The notes beneath the pieces were generated by a model that ran no database searches, was not told the origin of the DNA, and saw nothing but the letters and a program-made list of their open reading frames with translations. From the NCBI GenBank assembly GCA_021325435.1, contig JAJPHE010000138.1, positions 1-64,000 of the forward strand: a DNA stretch of 64,000 nt, in the 5' to 3' direction. The translations under genes were made by a program, and so were the position numbers. Shown one piece after another: positions 54,853-64,000 of this stretch. How positions within the stretch are numbered: the stretch's first letter is position 1; each line of letters begins with the position of its first letter. This stretch comes from Actinomycetota bacterium (GTDB lineage: Bacteria > Actinomycetota > Acidimicrobiia > Acidimicrobiales > JAJPHE01).

Positions 54853-55827
54853 TCAGCCGGCGGTGTCGGCGCCGGGCGGGGCGGCGAACGGCATGGTGCC
54901 GAACCCCACGCCGGTGTGGTCGTAGGCCGCCGCCGGGTTGGCCCGCACCCGCTCGTCCAGCAGGTGGGCGTCCTCCCCGACGAGGATCCTCCACTTGCCC
55001 GCCCGCACCCCGTCGAGGATGACCGTGGCCGCCCCGGCGGCCGACAGCGGCGCGGCGTCGCGGAACGCCTCACCGATCATCTTCACCATCTGGCGCAGCT
55101 GGTCGGAAGGGATCTGGTCGGCGGGCAGGCCCCGCTTGGTGATGTCCGAGCGCACCTTGGCCAGGTCTTCCTCGGTCATGTCGTCCGGCTCGGGGGCGCC
55201 CAGATAGCGCCGGGAGTTGGTGACGATGTCGGTGCCGATGTGGCCCGGCATCACCACCGCCACCTTCACGTGGGGGGCGTTCACCCGCAGGTCCTCGATC
55301 ATCGCCTCGGAGAAGCCCTTCACCGCGAACTTGGCGCTGCTGTAGGCGGTGTGCGGGATCCCCGGGCCGAGCGACGCCCAGAAGCCGTTGACGCTGCTGG
55401 TGTTGACCAGATACCCCTCGTCGGAGGCGATCATTAGGGGCAGGAAGGCCCGGGTGCAGTAGTACACACCCCACCAGTCGACGCCGAAGGTGCGCTCCCA
55501 GGACTCCCGTTCGTCGGCGATGAAGCTGCCGCCGCCGCCGATGCCGGCGTTGTTGAACAGCAGGTTGATGCGCTCCCCGTGGCGGGCCACCACCTCGTCG
55601 CGGAACGAGAGCACCTGCGACTCGTCCGACACGTCGCAGCGGTGGATGGTCACCTCCGCCCCGCCGCTGGCGGCCTCGTCGGCCTTGGCCTTGGTCTCCT
55701 CCAGGCCACCGGCGTTGACGTCACAGGTGGCGACGGTGCACCCGTCGGCGGCCAGCTGGACGACCAGCTCGCGGCCCATGCCTGAACCCCCGCCGGTGAC
55801 GACAGCCTTCTTCCCCGCGAACTCCAT
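54853..55827 (-). CDS. Short-chain dehydrogenase/reductase
   Basis: KKAVVTGGGSGMGRELVVQLAADGCTVATCDVN, NLLFNNAGIGGGG, YSSAKFAVKGFSEAM. Confidence 0.95.
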   Translation of the reverse strand: MEFAGKKAVVTGGGSGMGRELVVQLAADGCTVATCDVNAGGLEETKAKADEAASGGAEVTIHRCDVSDESQVLSFRDEVVARHGERINLLFNNAGIGGGGSFIADERESWERTFGVDWWGVYYCTRAFLPLMIASDEGYLVNTSSVNGFWASLGPGIPHTAYSSAKFAVKGFSEAMIEDLRVNAPHVKVAVVMPGHIGTDIVTNSRRYLGAPEPDDMTEEDLAKVRSDITKRGLPADQIPSDQLRQMVKMIGEAFRDAAPLSAAGAATVILDGVRAGKWRILVGEDAHLLDERVRANPAAAYDHTGVGFGTMPFAAPPGADTAG

Positions 55828-55885
55828 GGCGTTCCCCCTCGGTCGTGGCCGAACGGTAGCCGAGGCGCTGGTCTACGGTCTGGCC

Positions 55886-56758
55886 GTGCCCGAGGCGGTG
55901 CTGTACGAGGAGTCAGGCGGCATCGCCGTCGTCACTTTGAACCGGCCGGACAAGCTCAACACCCTCAACGAGGCGGTGATCCAGGGGGTGGCCGACGCCG
56001 TCGACCGGGCGGCAGAGTCAACGGCGGCCCGCGCCGTCGTGCTGCGGGGCGCCGGCCGCACGTTCAGCGCCGGATACGACCTGGACTTCGAAGCCCGCGA
56101 CCCGGGGTTCCACGCCCACGGTTATGGGGCGCCCTCGGTCGAGGCCCGGCCCGGGGCATGGGACCCGGTGCGCGACTACCACATGATGAGTCACAACGCC
56201 CGGCGCTTCATGCGCATCTGGGAGTGTCCCAAGCCGGTGATCGCCGAGCTGCACGGATGGGCGGTCGGGGGGGCCACCGACCTGTTGCTGTGCTGCGATC
56301 TCATCTTCATGGCCGAGGACGCCCATCTCGGTTACGCCCCCTCACGCATCTTCGGCACTCCAACGACAATGCTCTGGGTCTACCGGGTCGGGCTCGAGCA
56401 CGCCAAGGAGTTCCTGCTGTCCGGGGACGCGATCGACGCGCCTACGGCCCACCGGATCGGGCTGGTCTCCAAGCTGTTTCCGGGCGGGGCGCTCCACGAG
56501 GAGACGATGAGCTACGCCTCCCGCTTTCAGCACATCCCCGCCAACCAGCTGGCCCTCAACAAGCTGCTGATCAACCAGGCCTTCGAGAACATGGGTCTGC
56601 GCACCACCCAGCTGCTCGGCACCTTCTTCGACGGCGTCACCCGTCACACCGAAGAGGCCTACCGCTGGGTCGAGGACTTCTCGCGGCTCGGCTTTCGCGA
56701 GACCATCCGCCGGCGCGACGGCCCCTTCGGGGACTACGGGGAGAGGCCCCGGTCGTGA
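55886..56758 (+). CDS. Enoyl-CoA hydratase/isomerase family protein
   Basis: GIAVVTLNRPDKLNTLNEAVIQGVADAVDRAAE, GAGRTFSAGYDLDFE, ELHGWAVGGATDLLLCCDLIFMAEDAHLGYAPSRIFG. Confidence 0.93.
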   Translation: MPEAVLYEESGGIAVVTLNRPDKLNTLNEAVIQGVADAVDRAAESTAARAVVLRGAGRTFSAGYDLDFEARDPGFHAHGYGAPSVEARPGAWDPVRDYHMMSHNARRFMRIWECPKPVIAELHGWAVGGATDLLLCCDLIFMAEDAHLGYAPSRIFGTPTTMLWVYRVGLEHAKEFLLSGDAIDAPTAHRIGLVSKLFPGGALHEETMSYASRFQHIPANQLALNKLLINQAFENMGLRTTQLLGTFFDGVTRHTEEAYRWVEDFSRLGFRETIRRRDGPFGDYGERPRS

Positions 56759-57435
56759 GCGGGCCCCCCGAGACGATCGACGCCGGCCCCTTCGCCACCT
56801 GGCTGGTCGCCACCGACGCCGCCATCTCCGCCCAGGAGGAGACCCAGGTGCCCTGTGGGGGGTGCACCGCCTGCTGCACCTCGTCCCAGTTCGTGTACGT
56901 CGGACCGGGCGAGCTCGACACCATCGCCCACATACCAGCGGCGCTGCTGTTTCCGGCCCCCGGCCTGCCGGCGGGCCACTACGTGCTCGGCTACGACGAG
57001 GAGGGGCGCTGCCCCATGCTGGTGGACGGTGGCTGCTCGATCTACGAGCACCGGCCGCGGGCATGCCGGGTCTACGACTGCCGGGTGATGGCGGCCGCCG
57101 GGGTGGAGCCCGACCTGCCCGAGCAGGAGGACCTGGCCGCACGGGTCCGGCAGTGGAGCTTCGGCCACCCGAGCGCTACCGACCGGGTCCTGCACGAGGC
57201 GGTGCGGGCCGCCGCCCGCTACCTCGGCGCCCACCACCACCAGCTTCCCGTCCCCCCCAACGCGCCGCAGCTGGCGGCCCTGGCGGTAGAGGTCCACCGC
57301 TGCTTCGTCGACGACGAGGGCCCCCGGCTCGTCGAGCCCGACGTCCAGGCGGTGCTGGTCGAGCTGTCGCGGCGGCGACCAGCCGAGATGACGCCTATCC
57401 GCCGTCGGCGAGGAGCCCGCCGAGGACGGACCTGA
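56755..57435 (+). CDS. YkgJ-like CxxC cluster protein (putative metal/Fe-S binding)
   Basis: VPCGGCTACCTSSQFVYVGPGEL, CPMLVDGGCSIYEHRPRACRVYDC; GTG overlaps the upstream stop. Confidence 0.85.
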   Translation: MSGPPETIDAGPFATWLVATDAAISAQEETQVPCGGCTACCTSSQFVYVGPGELDTIAHIPAALLFPAPGLPAGHYVLGYDEEGRCPMLVDGGCSIYEHRPRACRVYDCRVMAAAGVEPDLPEQEDLAARVRQWSFGHPSATDRVLHEAVRAAARYLGAHHHQLPVPPNAPQLAALAVEVHRCFVDDEGPRLVEPDVQAVLVELSRRRPAEMTPIRRRRGARRGRT

Positions 57436-58468
57436 CCGTCTCGAGGTCCGCTCGCTCGACCCGCTCCTCGGGGGTGTGGGCCAGTTCGGGGTCGCCGGGC
57501 CCGAAGTTGGTGGCGGGCACGCCGGCGGCGGCGAAGAAGGACACGTCGGTCCACCCGAGCTTCGCCCTGGGCGGGGCACCGCTGCGCTCCACCAGGGCGG
57601 CGAAGAGCGGGTGGCCGAGTGCGGGCGGCGCCGGCGCCGCGGAGGCCGTCAGCGTCACCGAGTCGCCCGCGGCCGGGTCGAGGCTGGGCTCGACCAGCCG
57701 CCCCACCGCCTCGAACGCCTGCTGGGTGTCGCGGTCGGGGGCGAAGCGGTGGTTGAGGGTCACCTCGGCCCGGTCGGGGACGACGTTGCCGGCGACGCCG
57801 CCCTCGATGCGCACCGCCTGCAGCGCCTCGCGGTACTCGCAGCCGTCGATCACCGGGCGGCGCTCCTCGTAGCCGGACACGACCTCGAGCACGCCGGCCA
57901 GCCGGTGGATGGCGTTGCGTCCCATCCACGGCCGGGCGGTGTGGGCCCGGTGGCCGGCGGTGGAGACCGTCACCCGCAGGGTCCCCTGACATCCGGCCTC
58001 GACCCGGCCTCCGGTCGGCTCGCCGAGGATGGCGGCGTCGGCCACCAGCAGCTCGGGTCGGACCCGGCGGATCTCCAGCAACCCGTTGTGGGCCTGGTCG
58101 ACCTCCTCGCACACGTAGAAGACGTAGGTCACGTCGAGGGCCGGACCCTCGACGCTGCCGGCCAGGTCGACCATGACCGCCAGGCCGCCCTTCATGTCGG
58201 CCGACCCCAGGCCCCAGCAGACATCACCTTCCACCCGGGCCTGCTCGTTGCCGTTGGCCGGCACGGTGTCGAGGTGCCCGGCGAGCAGGATGCGGCGGTC
58301 GCGCCCGACCGACGTGCGGGCGACGACGTTGTTTCCGATCCGCTCCACGCTCAGCCACTTCACCGCCGACAGCTCGGCTTCGACGTGGTCGGCGAGAGCC
58401 TTCTCCTGGTGGCTGGGCGACGCGATGTCGACCAGGCGGGCGACCTCGGAGAGGAGGTCGGCGCTCAC
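57395..58468 (-). CDS. dapE: Succinyl-diaminopimelate desuccinylase
   Basis: ILLAGHLDTVPANGNEQARVEGDVCWGLGSADMKGGLAVMVDLA, VFYVCEEVDQAHNGL, EPTGGRVEAGCQGTLRVTVSTAGHRAHTARPWMGRNAIH. Confidence 0.93.
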   Translation of the reverse strand: MSADLLSEVARLVDIASPSHQEKALADHVEAELSAVKWLSVERIGNNVVARTSVGRDRRILLAGHLDTVPANGNEQARVEGDVCWGLGSADMKGGLAVMVDLAGSVEGPALDVTYVFYVCEEVDQAHNGLLEIRRVRPELLVADAAILGEPTGGRVEAGCQGTLRVTVSTAGHRAHTARPWMGRNAIHRLAGVLEVVSGYEERRPVIDGCEYREALQAVRIEGGVAGNVVPDRAEVTLNHRFAPDRDTQQAFEAVGRLVEPSLDPAAGDSVTLTASAAPAPPALGHPLFAALVERSGAPPRAKLGWTDVSFFAAAGVPATNFGPGDPELAHTPEERVERADLETVRSVLGGLLADGG

Positions 58469-58481
58469 TTCCGGGGACGTG

Positions 58482-59303
58482 TCATGTCAACACCCCGTGC
58501 TGGCGCAGGATGTCGTTCAGGCGCCCTTTGTCATGACGCTCGCCCTCGGTGAGACGTCGGATGATGAGAACGCAGGCCATGCCGAACTCGCCGCCGGGGA
58601 ACTTGCGGGGACGGGTGCCGCTGACCGCCACACACCAGGACGGTATGACGCCCCGGCTGATCTCCTCGCCGGTCTCGGTGTCGTAGACGGGGATCGATGG
58701 GCTGAGGAGGACGCCGGCGCCGACGACCGACCCGGCGCCCACGCGCGCCCCCTCGACGATCATGCAGCGGCTGCCGATCATGCACTCGTCTCCGATGATC
58801 ACCGGCGCCGCCTGCGGCGGCTCGAGCACCCCGCCGATTCCCACCCCGCCCGACAGGTGGACGTTGGCGCCGATCTGGGCGCACGAGCCCACCGTCGCCC
58901 ACGTGTCCACCATGGTGTTGGCCCCCACCCGGGCCCCGATGTTGACGTAGCTCGGCATGAGGATGACGCCCCGCTCGAGGTGGGCGCCCCAGCGGGCCGA
59001 CGCCCCGGGCACGACCCGCACGCCGGCGGCGGCGTAACCGTGCTTGAGCGGAATCTTGTCGGCGTACTCGAAGGGGCCCAGCTCGGTCGTCTCCATGGCC
59101 GACAACCGGAACAACAGGAGGATGGCCCGCTTCAGCCACTCGTGCACGACCACGCCGCCCGACGAGTCGAGCTCGGCGACCCGCGCCTCGCCCCGGTCGA
59201 GCAGCTCCACTGCTTCGCCCACGATCGCTAGGGCGTCGCCGTCACCGGCGGACAGGTCGGATCGCTCCCAGAGTTCGTCGATCTGGGACTGAAGGTCGGC
59301 CAT
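58482..59303 (-). CDS. dapD: Tetrahydrodipicolinate N-succinyltransferase
   Basis: Left-handed beta-helix hexapeptides: VILMPSYVNIGARVGANTMVDTWATVGSCAQIGANVHLSGGVGIGGVLEPPQAAPVIIGDECMIGSRCMIVEGARVG. Confidence 0.95.
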   Translation of the reverse strand: MADLQSQIDELWERSDLSAGDGDALAIVGEAVELLDRGEARVAELDSSGGVVVHEWLKRAILLLFRLSAMETTELGPFEYADKIPLKHGYAAAGVRVVPGASARWGAHLERGVILMPSYVNIGARVGANTMVDTWATVGSCAQIGANVHLSGGVGIGGVLEPPQAAPVIIGDECMIGSRCMIVEGARVGAGSVVGAGVLLSPSIPVYDTETGEEISRGVIPSWCVAVSGTRPRKFPGGEFGMACVLIIRRLTEGERHDKGRLNDILRQHGVLT

Positions 59304-59312
59304 CGGGGCAGG

Positions 59313-60446
59313 CTAGGCCACGCCCAGGCGGCGGGCGACGAGCTCCAACCGGTCGTCAGGAGCCACCATCGCCACCCGGATGTGGCCGCCGGCTCCGTAG
59401 AACTCGCCGGGGCTGACCAGCACCCCGCCTTCCCTCGCCAGCCTGTCGGTGAGCGACCACGCCGGCGGGGAGCCGTCGCCCGCGTCGGGAGCCGGGGCCC
59501 ACAGGTAGAACCCCCCGCCGGGGAGCGGGGTGGGCACGCCGACAGCGTCGAGCACCTTGGCGAAGCGCTCGAGGCGCGACCGGTAGCGCTCGCGCTGGTC
59601 GTCCACGTGACTCTGGTCGGACCATGCCACCACCGCGGCGGCCTGCACCGGCCCGGCGACCATGAACCCGGCGTGCTTGCGCACCTCGGACAGGTAGGCG
59701 ACGAGGTCGCCGTCGCCGGCGTAGAACCCGGCGCGCACGCCGGCCAGGTTCGACCGCTTCGACACCGAGTGCACGGCCACGACCCCCTCGGCGCCGGCCT
59801 CGAGGATCGTGCGAGGCGGACCGTCCCAGGTGAACTCGGTGTAGCACTCGTCGCTGAAGACGGGAACGCCCCGCCGCCTCCCCCATTCCGCCGCCGCCAC
59901 CAGGTCGTCGATCTGGCCGGCGGGGTTGCCGGGTGAGTTGACCCAGAGGGCGAGGGCCCGGGCGGAGTCCTCCTCCGAGATGGCGGAGAGGTCGAGCCGC
60001 CAGCGGTCGTCCACCGGCACGGCCACGGCCCGGCACCCGGCGAGGACCGCGCCCATCTCGTAGGTGGGATAAGCGACCGCCGGGTGGAGGATGGTGTCGC
60101 GCCCGGGCGTGCGCAGGTGCAGCCACTGGGGCAGCGTCGCCACGAACTCCTTGGTCCCCACGCAGGCGGCCACCTGCGACGGCGGCAGGCGGACCCCCAA
60201 CCGCCGCTCCATCCAGCCGGCGGCCGCCTCGCGGAACGCGGCCGAGCCGACGGAAGCCGGGTAGCCCCGCTCGGCTCCGGACGACGACAGGGTGGCCACC
60301 ACCTCCGGCGGGGGCGGGTCGCACGGTGTGCCGACCGACAGGTCGACGACTCCTCCCTCGTGGGCGGCGGCGGCTCGGCGGGCCCCGTCCAGCCGGTCGT
60401 ACGGGTAGGGCGGGGGCCGGAAACCGTCGGCGCCGCCCTCAGTCAC
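59313..60446 (-). CDS. dapC: Succinyldiaminopimelate transaminase (DapC-like class I/II aminotransferase)
   Basis: FRPPPYPYDRLDGARRAAAAHEGGVVDLSVGTPCDPPP, VNSPGNPAGQI, VHSVSKRSNLAGVRAGFYAGD; within the dap cluster. Confidence 0.9.
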   Translation of the reverse strand: MTEGGADGFRPPPYPYDRLDGARRAAAAHEGGVVDLSVGTPCDPPPPEVVATLSSSGAERGYPASVGSAAFREAAAGWMERRLGVRLPPSQVAACVGTKEFVATLPQWLHLRTPGRDTILHPAVAYPTYEMGAVLAGCRAVAVPVDDRWRLDLSAISEEDSARALALWVNSPGNPAGQIDDLVAAAEWGRRRGVPVFSDECYTEFTWDGPPRTILEAGAEGVVAVHSVSKRSNLAGVRAGFYAGDGDLVAYLSEVRKHAGFMVAGPVQAAAVVAWSDQSHVDDQRERYRSRLERFAKVLDAVGVPTPLPGGGFYLWAPAPDAGDGSPPAWSLTDRLAREGGVLVSPGEFYGAGGHIRVAMVAPDDRLELVARRLGVA

Positions 60447-61746
60447 GCCGCACCCCCTCGAGGTCCTCCGCCGCCTCCGCCTCCTCGGCGCCGGCGACGA
60501 ACTCGGCCAGCCTCCCCCGCGACGCCTCGTCGAGACGGGCCCGCAACCGGATGCCGCCGGCCTCGTGGCGCACGTCGGCCACCTCTCCCCCCCGGTGCAG
60601 GGCAGCCAGCACGTCGCCCCGGCTGTAGGGGATGGCCAGCTCGACCCAGCCCGAACCGGCCCGCAGCCGGTCGGCGACGGCACGCAGCAGCCGGTCGATG
60701 CCCTCCCCCGTCAACGCCGAGATGGCGACGGAGCCGGAATGAGTGTCGGCCAGCCGCTTGGCCTCAGGAGCGAGGTCGGCCTTGTTGAAGGCCAACAGCT
60801 CGGGCACCTTGCCGGCGCCGATCTCCTCCAGCACGGCCCGGACCGCCTCGATCTGGGCGCCGGGATCGGGCGCCGAGGCGTCGACCACGTGCACCAGCAG
60901 GTCGGCCTCGGCCACCACCTCGAGGGTGGAGCGGAACGCCTCCACCAGGTGGTGGGGCAGCTTGCGCACGAAGCCGACGGTGTCGGACAGCAGCACCGAC
61001 TCCCCGCCGGGGAGATCCAGTCGACGGGTGCGGGGGTCGAGGGTGGCGAAGAGGCGGTCCTCGACGAGGACGCCGGCGTCGGTGAGGGCGTTGAGCAGGG
61101 TCGACTTGCCGGCGTTGGTGTAGCCGACCAGGGAGACGCTGTGGCGACCGGACCGCCGCCGGCCCTTGCGCTGGGTGCGCCGGGTGCGGGTGAGCTGCCG
61201 GAGCTCGGCTTCGAGGTGGGTGACGCGCCGGAGCAGACGCCGGCGGTCGACCTCGAGCTGGGTCTCGCCCGGGCCCCGGGTTCCGATGATGCCGGCCTGC
61301 TGGGACAGTTGCTTGCCCCGGCCCCGCAGGCGCGGCAGCCGGTGGCGCAGCAGGGCCAGCTCCACCTGGGCCCGTCCTTCGGGGGTGCGGGCGTTCTGGG
61401 CGAAGATGTCGAGGATCACGTCGGTGCGGTCGATAGCGGTGCGCCCGAGGATCTTCTCCAGGTTGCGCTGCTGGGCCGGGTTGAGCTCGTCGTCAAAGAC
61501 GACCGTGTCGGCGTCCACCTCCTCGGAGATGTGGTGGAGCTCCTCCGCCTTCCCCTTGCCGACGTAGGTGGCCGGGTCGGGGGCGTCGCGTCGTTGCACG
61601 ACGGTGGAGACCACGTCGGCGCCGGCGGTGTCGACCAGCAAGGCCAGCTCGTCGAGGCTCGCTTCGACCTCGGCGATCCCGACGGGCGGCACGGCCACCC
61701 CCACCAGCACGATGCGCTCGCGGAAGGTGCGCTCGATCAGGGTCAT
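60439..61746 (-). CDS. hflX: GTPase HflX
   Basis: DPATYVGKGKAEELHHI, DELNPAQQRNLEKILGRTAIDRTDVILDIFAQNARTPEGRAQVELALLRHRLPRL, GPGETQLEVDRR, SLVGYTNAGKSTLLNAL. Confidence 0.97.
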   Translation of the reverse strand: MTLIERTFRERIVLVGVAVPPVGIAEVEASLDELALLVDTAGADVVSTVVQRRDAPDPATYVGKGKAEELHHISEEVDADTVVFDDELNPAQQRNLEKILGRTAIDRTDVILDIFAQNARTPEGRAQVELALLRHRLPRLRGRGKQLSQQAGIIGTRGPGETQLEVDRRRLLRRVTHLEAELRQLTRTRRTQRKGRRRSGRHSVSLVGYTNAGKSTLLNALTDAGVLVEDRLFATLDPRTRRLDLPGGESVLLSDTVGFVRKLPHHLVEAFRSTLEVVAEADLLVHVVDASAPDPGAQIEAVRAVLEEIGAGKVPELLAFNKADLAPEAKRLADTHSGSVAISALTGEGIDRLLRAVADRLRAGSGWVELAIPYSRGDVLAALHRGGEVADVRHEAGGIRLRARLDEASRGRLAEFVAGAEEAEAAEDLEGVRRD

Positions 61747-62531
61747 GCCATCTCCACCGTGCAGACGAACTGCGACGGACCGCTCAGCACCGGCTCGTCT
61801 CCGAGGGTGACGGTGACGTCCCCGCCCGGGTTGCGGACCACGGGGCGGGCCCCCACCAGGCCCCACTGGTGGAGGGCGGCCGCCGCCGCGCAGCTGCCGC
61901 TGCCGCAGGCCAGCGTCTCACCGGCCCCCCGCTCCCAGGTGCGCAGCTGGATCAGATCGGGCCCCGAGGCAGCGGCGAACTCGACGTTGATGCCCTCGGC
62001 GTAGCGCGATTCGATGGCGGACCCTTCTGCCGCCAGGTCGACGGCGGCCGGGTCGGGCACCAGCACCACCAGGTGGGGGTTGCCCAGGTCGATCTCGACC
62101 GCCCGGCGCTGGGGATCCTCCTGGGGCACCGCCGGACCGATGCGCAGCGGGCCCATGGCCACGCTGACCTCGGCCACCCCGTCGGGGCCGGTCGGCCCCA
62201 CCTCGAGCCGGCGCCGTCCCACCACCGTCTCCACCACCACCTCGGGCCCCCTGACCACCCCGGCCTGGACCAGGGCCTGGCCCAGGCAGCGCAGCCCGTT
62301 GCCGCTGGTCTCCGCCGGCCCGCCGTCGGCGTTGCGCAGCTCCATGACCAGCCCACCGGCGCCGGTGGTGACCCGGATGATCCCGTCGGCCCCGGCGCCG
62401 GTGTGGCGGTCGCACAGCCCCCGGGCCAGCTCGGCGTCGAGGGGGTGGGCGTCCTCCAGGTCGATCAGGATCAGGAAGTCGTTGCCCAATCCGTGGTGCT
62501 TGCGCAGCCGCATGCCGCGGGCCCGGCTCAT
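61743..62531 (-). CDS. dapF: Diaminopimelate epimerase DapF
   Basis: LRKHHGLGNDFLILIDL, ADGIIRV, ELRNADGGPAETSGNGLRCLGQAL, VEIDLGNPHLVVLV, ERGAGETLACGSGSCAAAAALH. Confidence 0.96.
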   Translation of the reverse strand: MSRARGMRLRKHHGLGNDFLILIDLEDAHPLDAELARGLCDRHTGAGADGIIRVTTGAGGLVMELRNADGGPAETSGNGLRCLGQALVQAGVVRGPEVVVETVVGRRRLEVGPTGPDGVAEVSVAMGPLRIGPAVPQEDPQRRAVEIDLGNPHLVVLVPDPAAVDLAAEGSAIESRYAEGINVEFAAASGPDLIQLRTWERGAGETLACGSGSCAAAAALHQWGLVGARPVVRNPGGDVTVTLGDEPVLSGPSQFVCTVEMA

Positions 62532-63490
62532 CGGGCCCAGTCTCCCAGCAGCTCCGGCAGGAGGGCGAGCGAGTTGGACGGGCAGCTCCGGGCGCCGGCG
62601 GCGACCTCGGTCGGGTCCATCCACACGATGCGCGGGTCGCGCCGGAACCACGACTCCTCCGCCGGGCGAAGGCCCGGGTGCGGCGGACCGCCTCGGCGAG
62701 GGCGGCCTCCAGCGTGCACTCGCCGGCCAGGTGGGCGAGCAGCTCGCGGTAGCCGAGGGCCTGGCGGGCGGTCCGTGAAAGCCCGCCGGGCCGGGCGGCA
62801 AGGGCGGCGACCTCCTCGAGGAAGCCGTGTCCCATCTGTTGGTCGTAGCGGTCGGCGATGCGGCGGTCGAGCGCCGCACGGGGCCAGCGCAGGCCGACGA
62901 TCCGGATCGGGGTGGGCGGGTAGACGGTGAGCCCGGGCCCGAACGAGGAGAACGGCCGGCCCGACCCCACGCACACCTCGAGGGCGCGCACCACCCGCCG
63001 GCGGTTGGTGGGCAGCATCTTGGCCGCGGCATCGGGGTCGACCTCGGCCAGCCGCCGGTGCAGGTCGGGCGACCCCACCCGGTCGGCCTCCGCCTCGAGG
63101 GCTTGGCGTACCGAGGGGTACTGGGGCGGCAGAGCCAGGCCGTCCACCACCGCCCGCAGGTAGAGGCCGGTGCCCCCGACCAGCAGCGCCCGCCGGCCCC
63201 CGGCCTCGATGTCGGCCAGGGCCTCGGCCGCCGCCTGCTGGAAGCAGCGGACGGAGTAGTCCTCGGACGGGTCGGCCACGTCGATCAGGTGGTGGGGCAC
63301 CCGGGCCCGGTCCTCGGCGCCGGGCTTGGCCGTGCCGACGTCCATACCCCGGTAGACCTGCATGGAGTCCACCGAGACGATCTCGATGTCGCCCAGCTGG
63401 GCCGCCAGCTCGAGGGCCAGGGCGGACTTGCCTGACGCGGTCGGCCCGACCAGGGCCAGGTGACGGGGCGGCGCCCCGCGGCCGGAGGTC
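62528..63490 (-). pseudogene. miaA: tRNA dimethylallyltransferase MiaA with an apparent 1-nt deletion near 62659 (start codon uncertain)
   Basis: LALVGPTASGKSALALELAAQLGDIEIVSVDSMQVYRGMDVGTAKP...AEAVRRTRAFARR, then the frame shifts; the conserved continuation ESWFRRDPRIVWMDP is in another frame (62528..62974). Confidence 0.88.
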
Positions 63491-64000
63491 AGCCGGCGGC
63501 CACCGGTATCAGCATCCGGTGGCGGGGACGAGCTACCAGCTCCACGAAGCGCCCGGTGAGGTGGTGGGGGGCGGCCCCCGTCACCTCCACCGTGGCCAGG
63601 GCGCCCGGCTCGAGGGCAGCCCCCCCGGCGGGCGGGGCGAAGTGGGCCAGCTTGTTCTGGCGGGTCCGCCCGGTCAGCTGGCCCGGGTCCTTGCGGCTCG
63701 GCCCCTCCACCAGGACCTCTTCCACCGTGCCGACCCTGGCCCGGTGCCGGGCCAGGGCGGACCGCTCGACGACCACCTTGAGCCGGGCGAAGCGTTCCGC
63801 CACCACGTCACCGGGCACGAACCGGTCGTCCATGGCGGCCGCCTCGGTGCCCGGCCGGGGCGAGAAGATGAAGGTGTAAGCGCTGTCGTACTCGGCGGCC
63901 GCCACCACTTCGAGGGTCCGTTCGAAGTCCTCGTCGGTCTCCCCGGGGAAGCCGACGATCAGGTCGGTCGTCACCGCCAGGTCGGGGACGGCCCGCCGGG
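63489..64000 (-). CDS. miaB: tRNA-2-methylthio-N6-dimethylallyladenosine synthase MiaB (C-terminal part, runs off window)
   Basis: [47 protein letters not shown]...[15 protein letters not shown]-like C-terminus; frame open to base 64000. Confidence 0.9.
   Translation of the reverse strand, partial: RRAVPDLAVTTDLIVGFPGETDEDFERTLEVVAAAEYDSAYTFIFSPRPGTEAAAMDDRFVPGDVVAERFARLKVVVERSALARHRARVGTVEEVLVEGPSRKDPGQLTGRTRQNKLAHFAPPAGGAALEPGALATVEVTGAAPHHLTGRFVELVARPRHRMLIPVAAG

Noticed and set aside
62640-62675. Programmed frameshift in miaA
   Set aside because: miaA is not known for recoding and one inserted base restores the conserved motif; an indel is the simpler reading.
1-64000. CRISPR array, tRNA/rRNA genes, IS elements, prophage or defence island
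   Set aside because: No spaced repeat arrays, no tRNA-like cloverleaf or rRNA sequence, and no transposase/integrase/cas/toxin-antitoxin proteins noticed. The single HNH protein (20768..21277) looks like a stand-alone housekeeping-type HNH. A proper tRNAscan/Infernal run was not possible.

Overview
This is a 64 kb, very GC-rich, gene-dense chromosomal window. The division and cell-wall gene order, the nrdR/LysM/lexA synteny and the CGAAC-N4-GTTCG LexA boxes suggest an actinobacterium, plausibly an uncultured Acidimicrobiia-like lineage (inference). I saw no tRNA, rRNA, CRISPR array, prophage or transposon. Main blocks: (1) about 0-17.5 kb, a nearly complete minus-strand dcw cluster (mraZ-rsmH-ftsL-ftsI-murE-mraY-murD-ftsW-murG-murC-murB-ftsQ-ftsZ-pgeF-yggS-sepF-yggT). 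murF is missing between murE and mraY. (2) 17.7-29.8 kb, msrB, VOC protein, enoyl-CoA hydratase, thioesterase, lipoate ligase-like, HNH, acyl-CoA dehydrogenase, ROK kinase, MoxR-DUF58-TgpA, a lipoprotein and DUF3040. (3) 29.8-39 kb, dinB, NUDIX, PIG-L, threonine aldolase, IMPase, acyl-CoA synthetase, a PFK with a PPi-type signature, a 41-codon basic smORF, and pxpA with a fused pxpBC. (4) 39-43.5 kb, a divergent ceramidase-like/ChbG // DegT/Gfo-Idh module. (5) 43.5-45.2 kb, an SOS locus nrdR-LysM // lexA with three LexA boxes. (6) 45-57.4 kb, desaturase, a frameshifted methyltransferase, mtnA, oxidoreductase, hydrolase, a second dinB with its own perfect LexA box, a tetR/GT39 pair with a palindromic operator, and others. 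(7) 57.4-64 kb, dapE-dapD-dapC-hflX-dapF-miaA(frameshifted)-miaB. No wholly new multigene system is proven. The best candidates for follow-up are the regulatory architectures (mraZ promoter, ftsZ palindrome, SOS boxes, TetR operator), the 41-aa smORF, the murF gap and the ceramidase/ChbG/DegT/Gfo module. All calls were made by eye from the sequence and ORF track; no database search was run.
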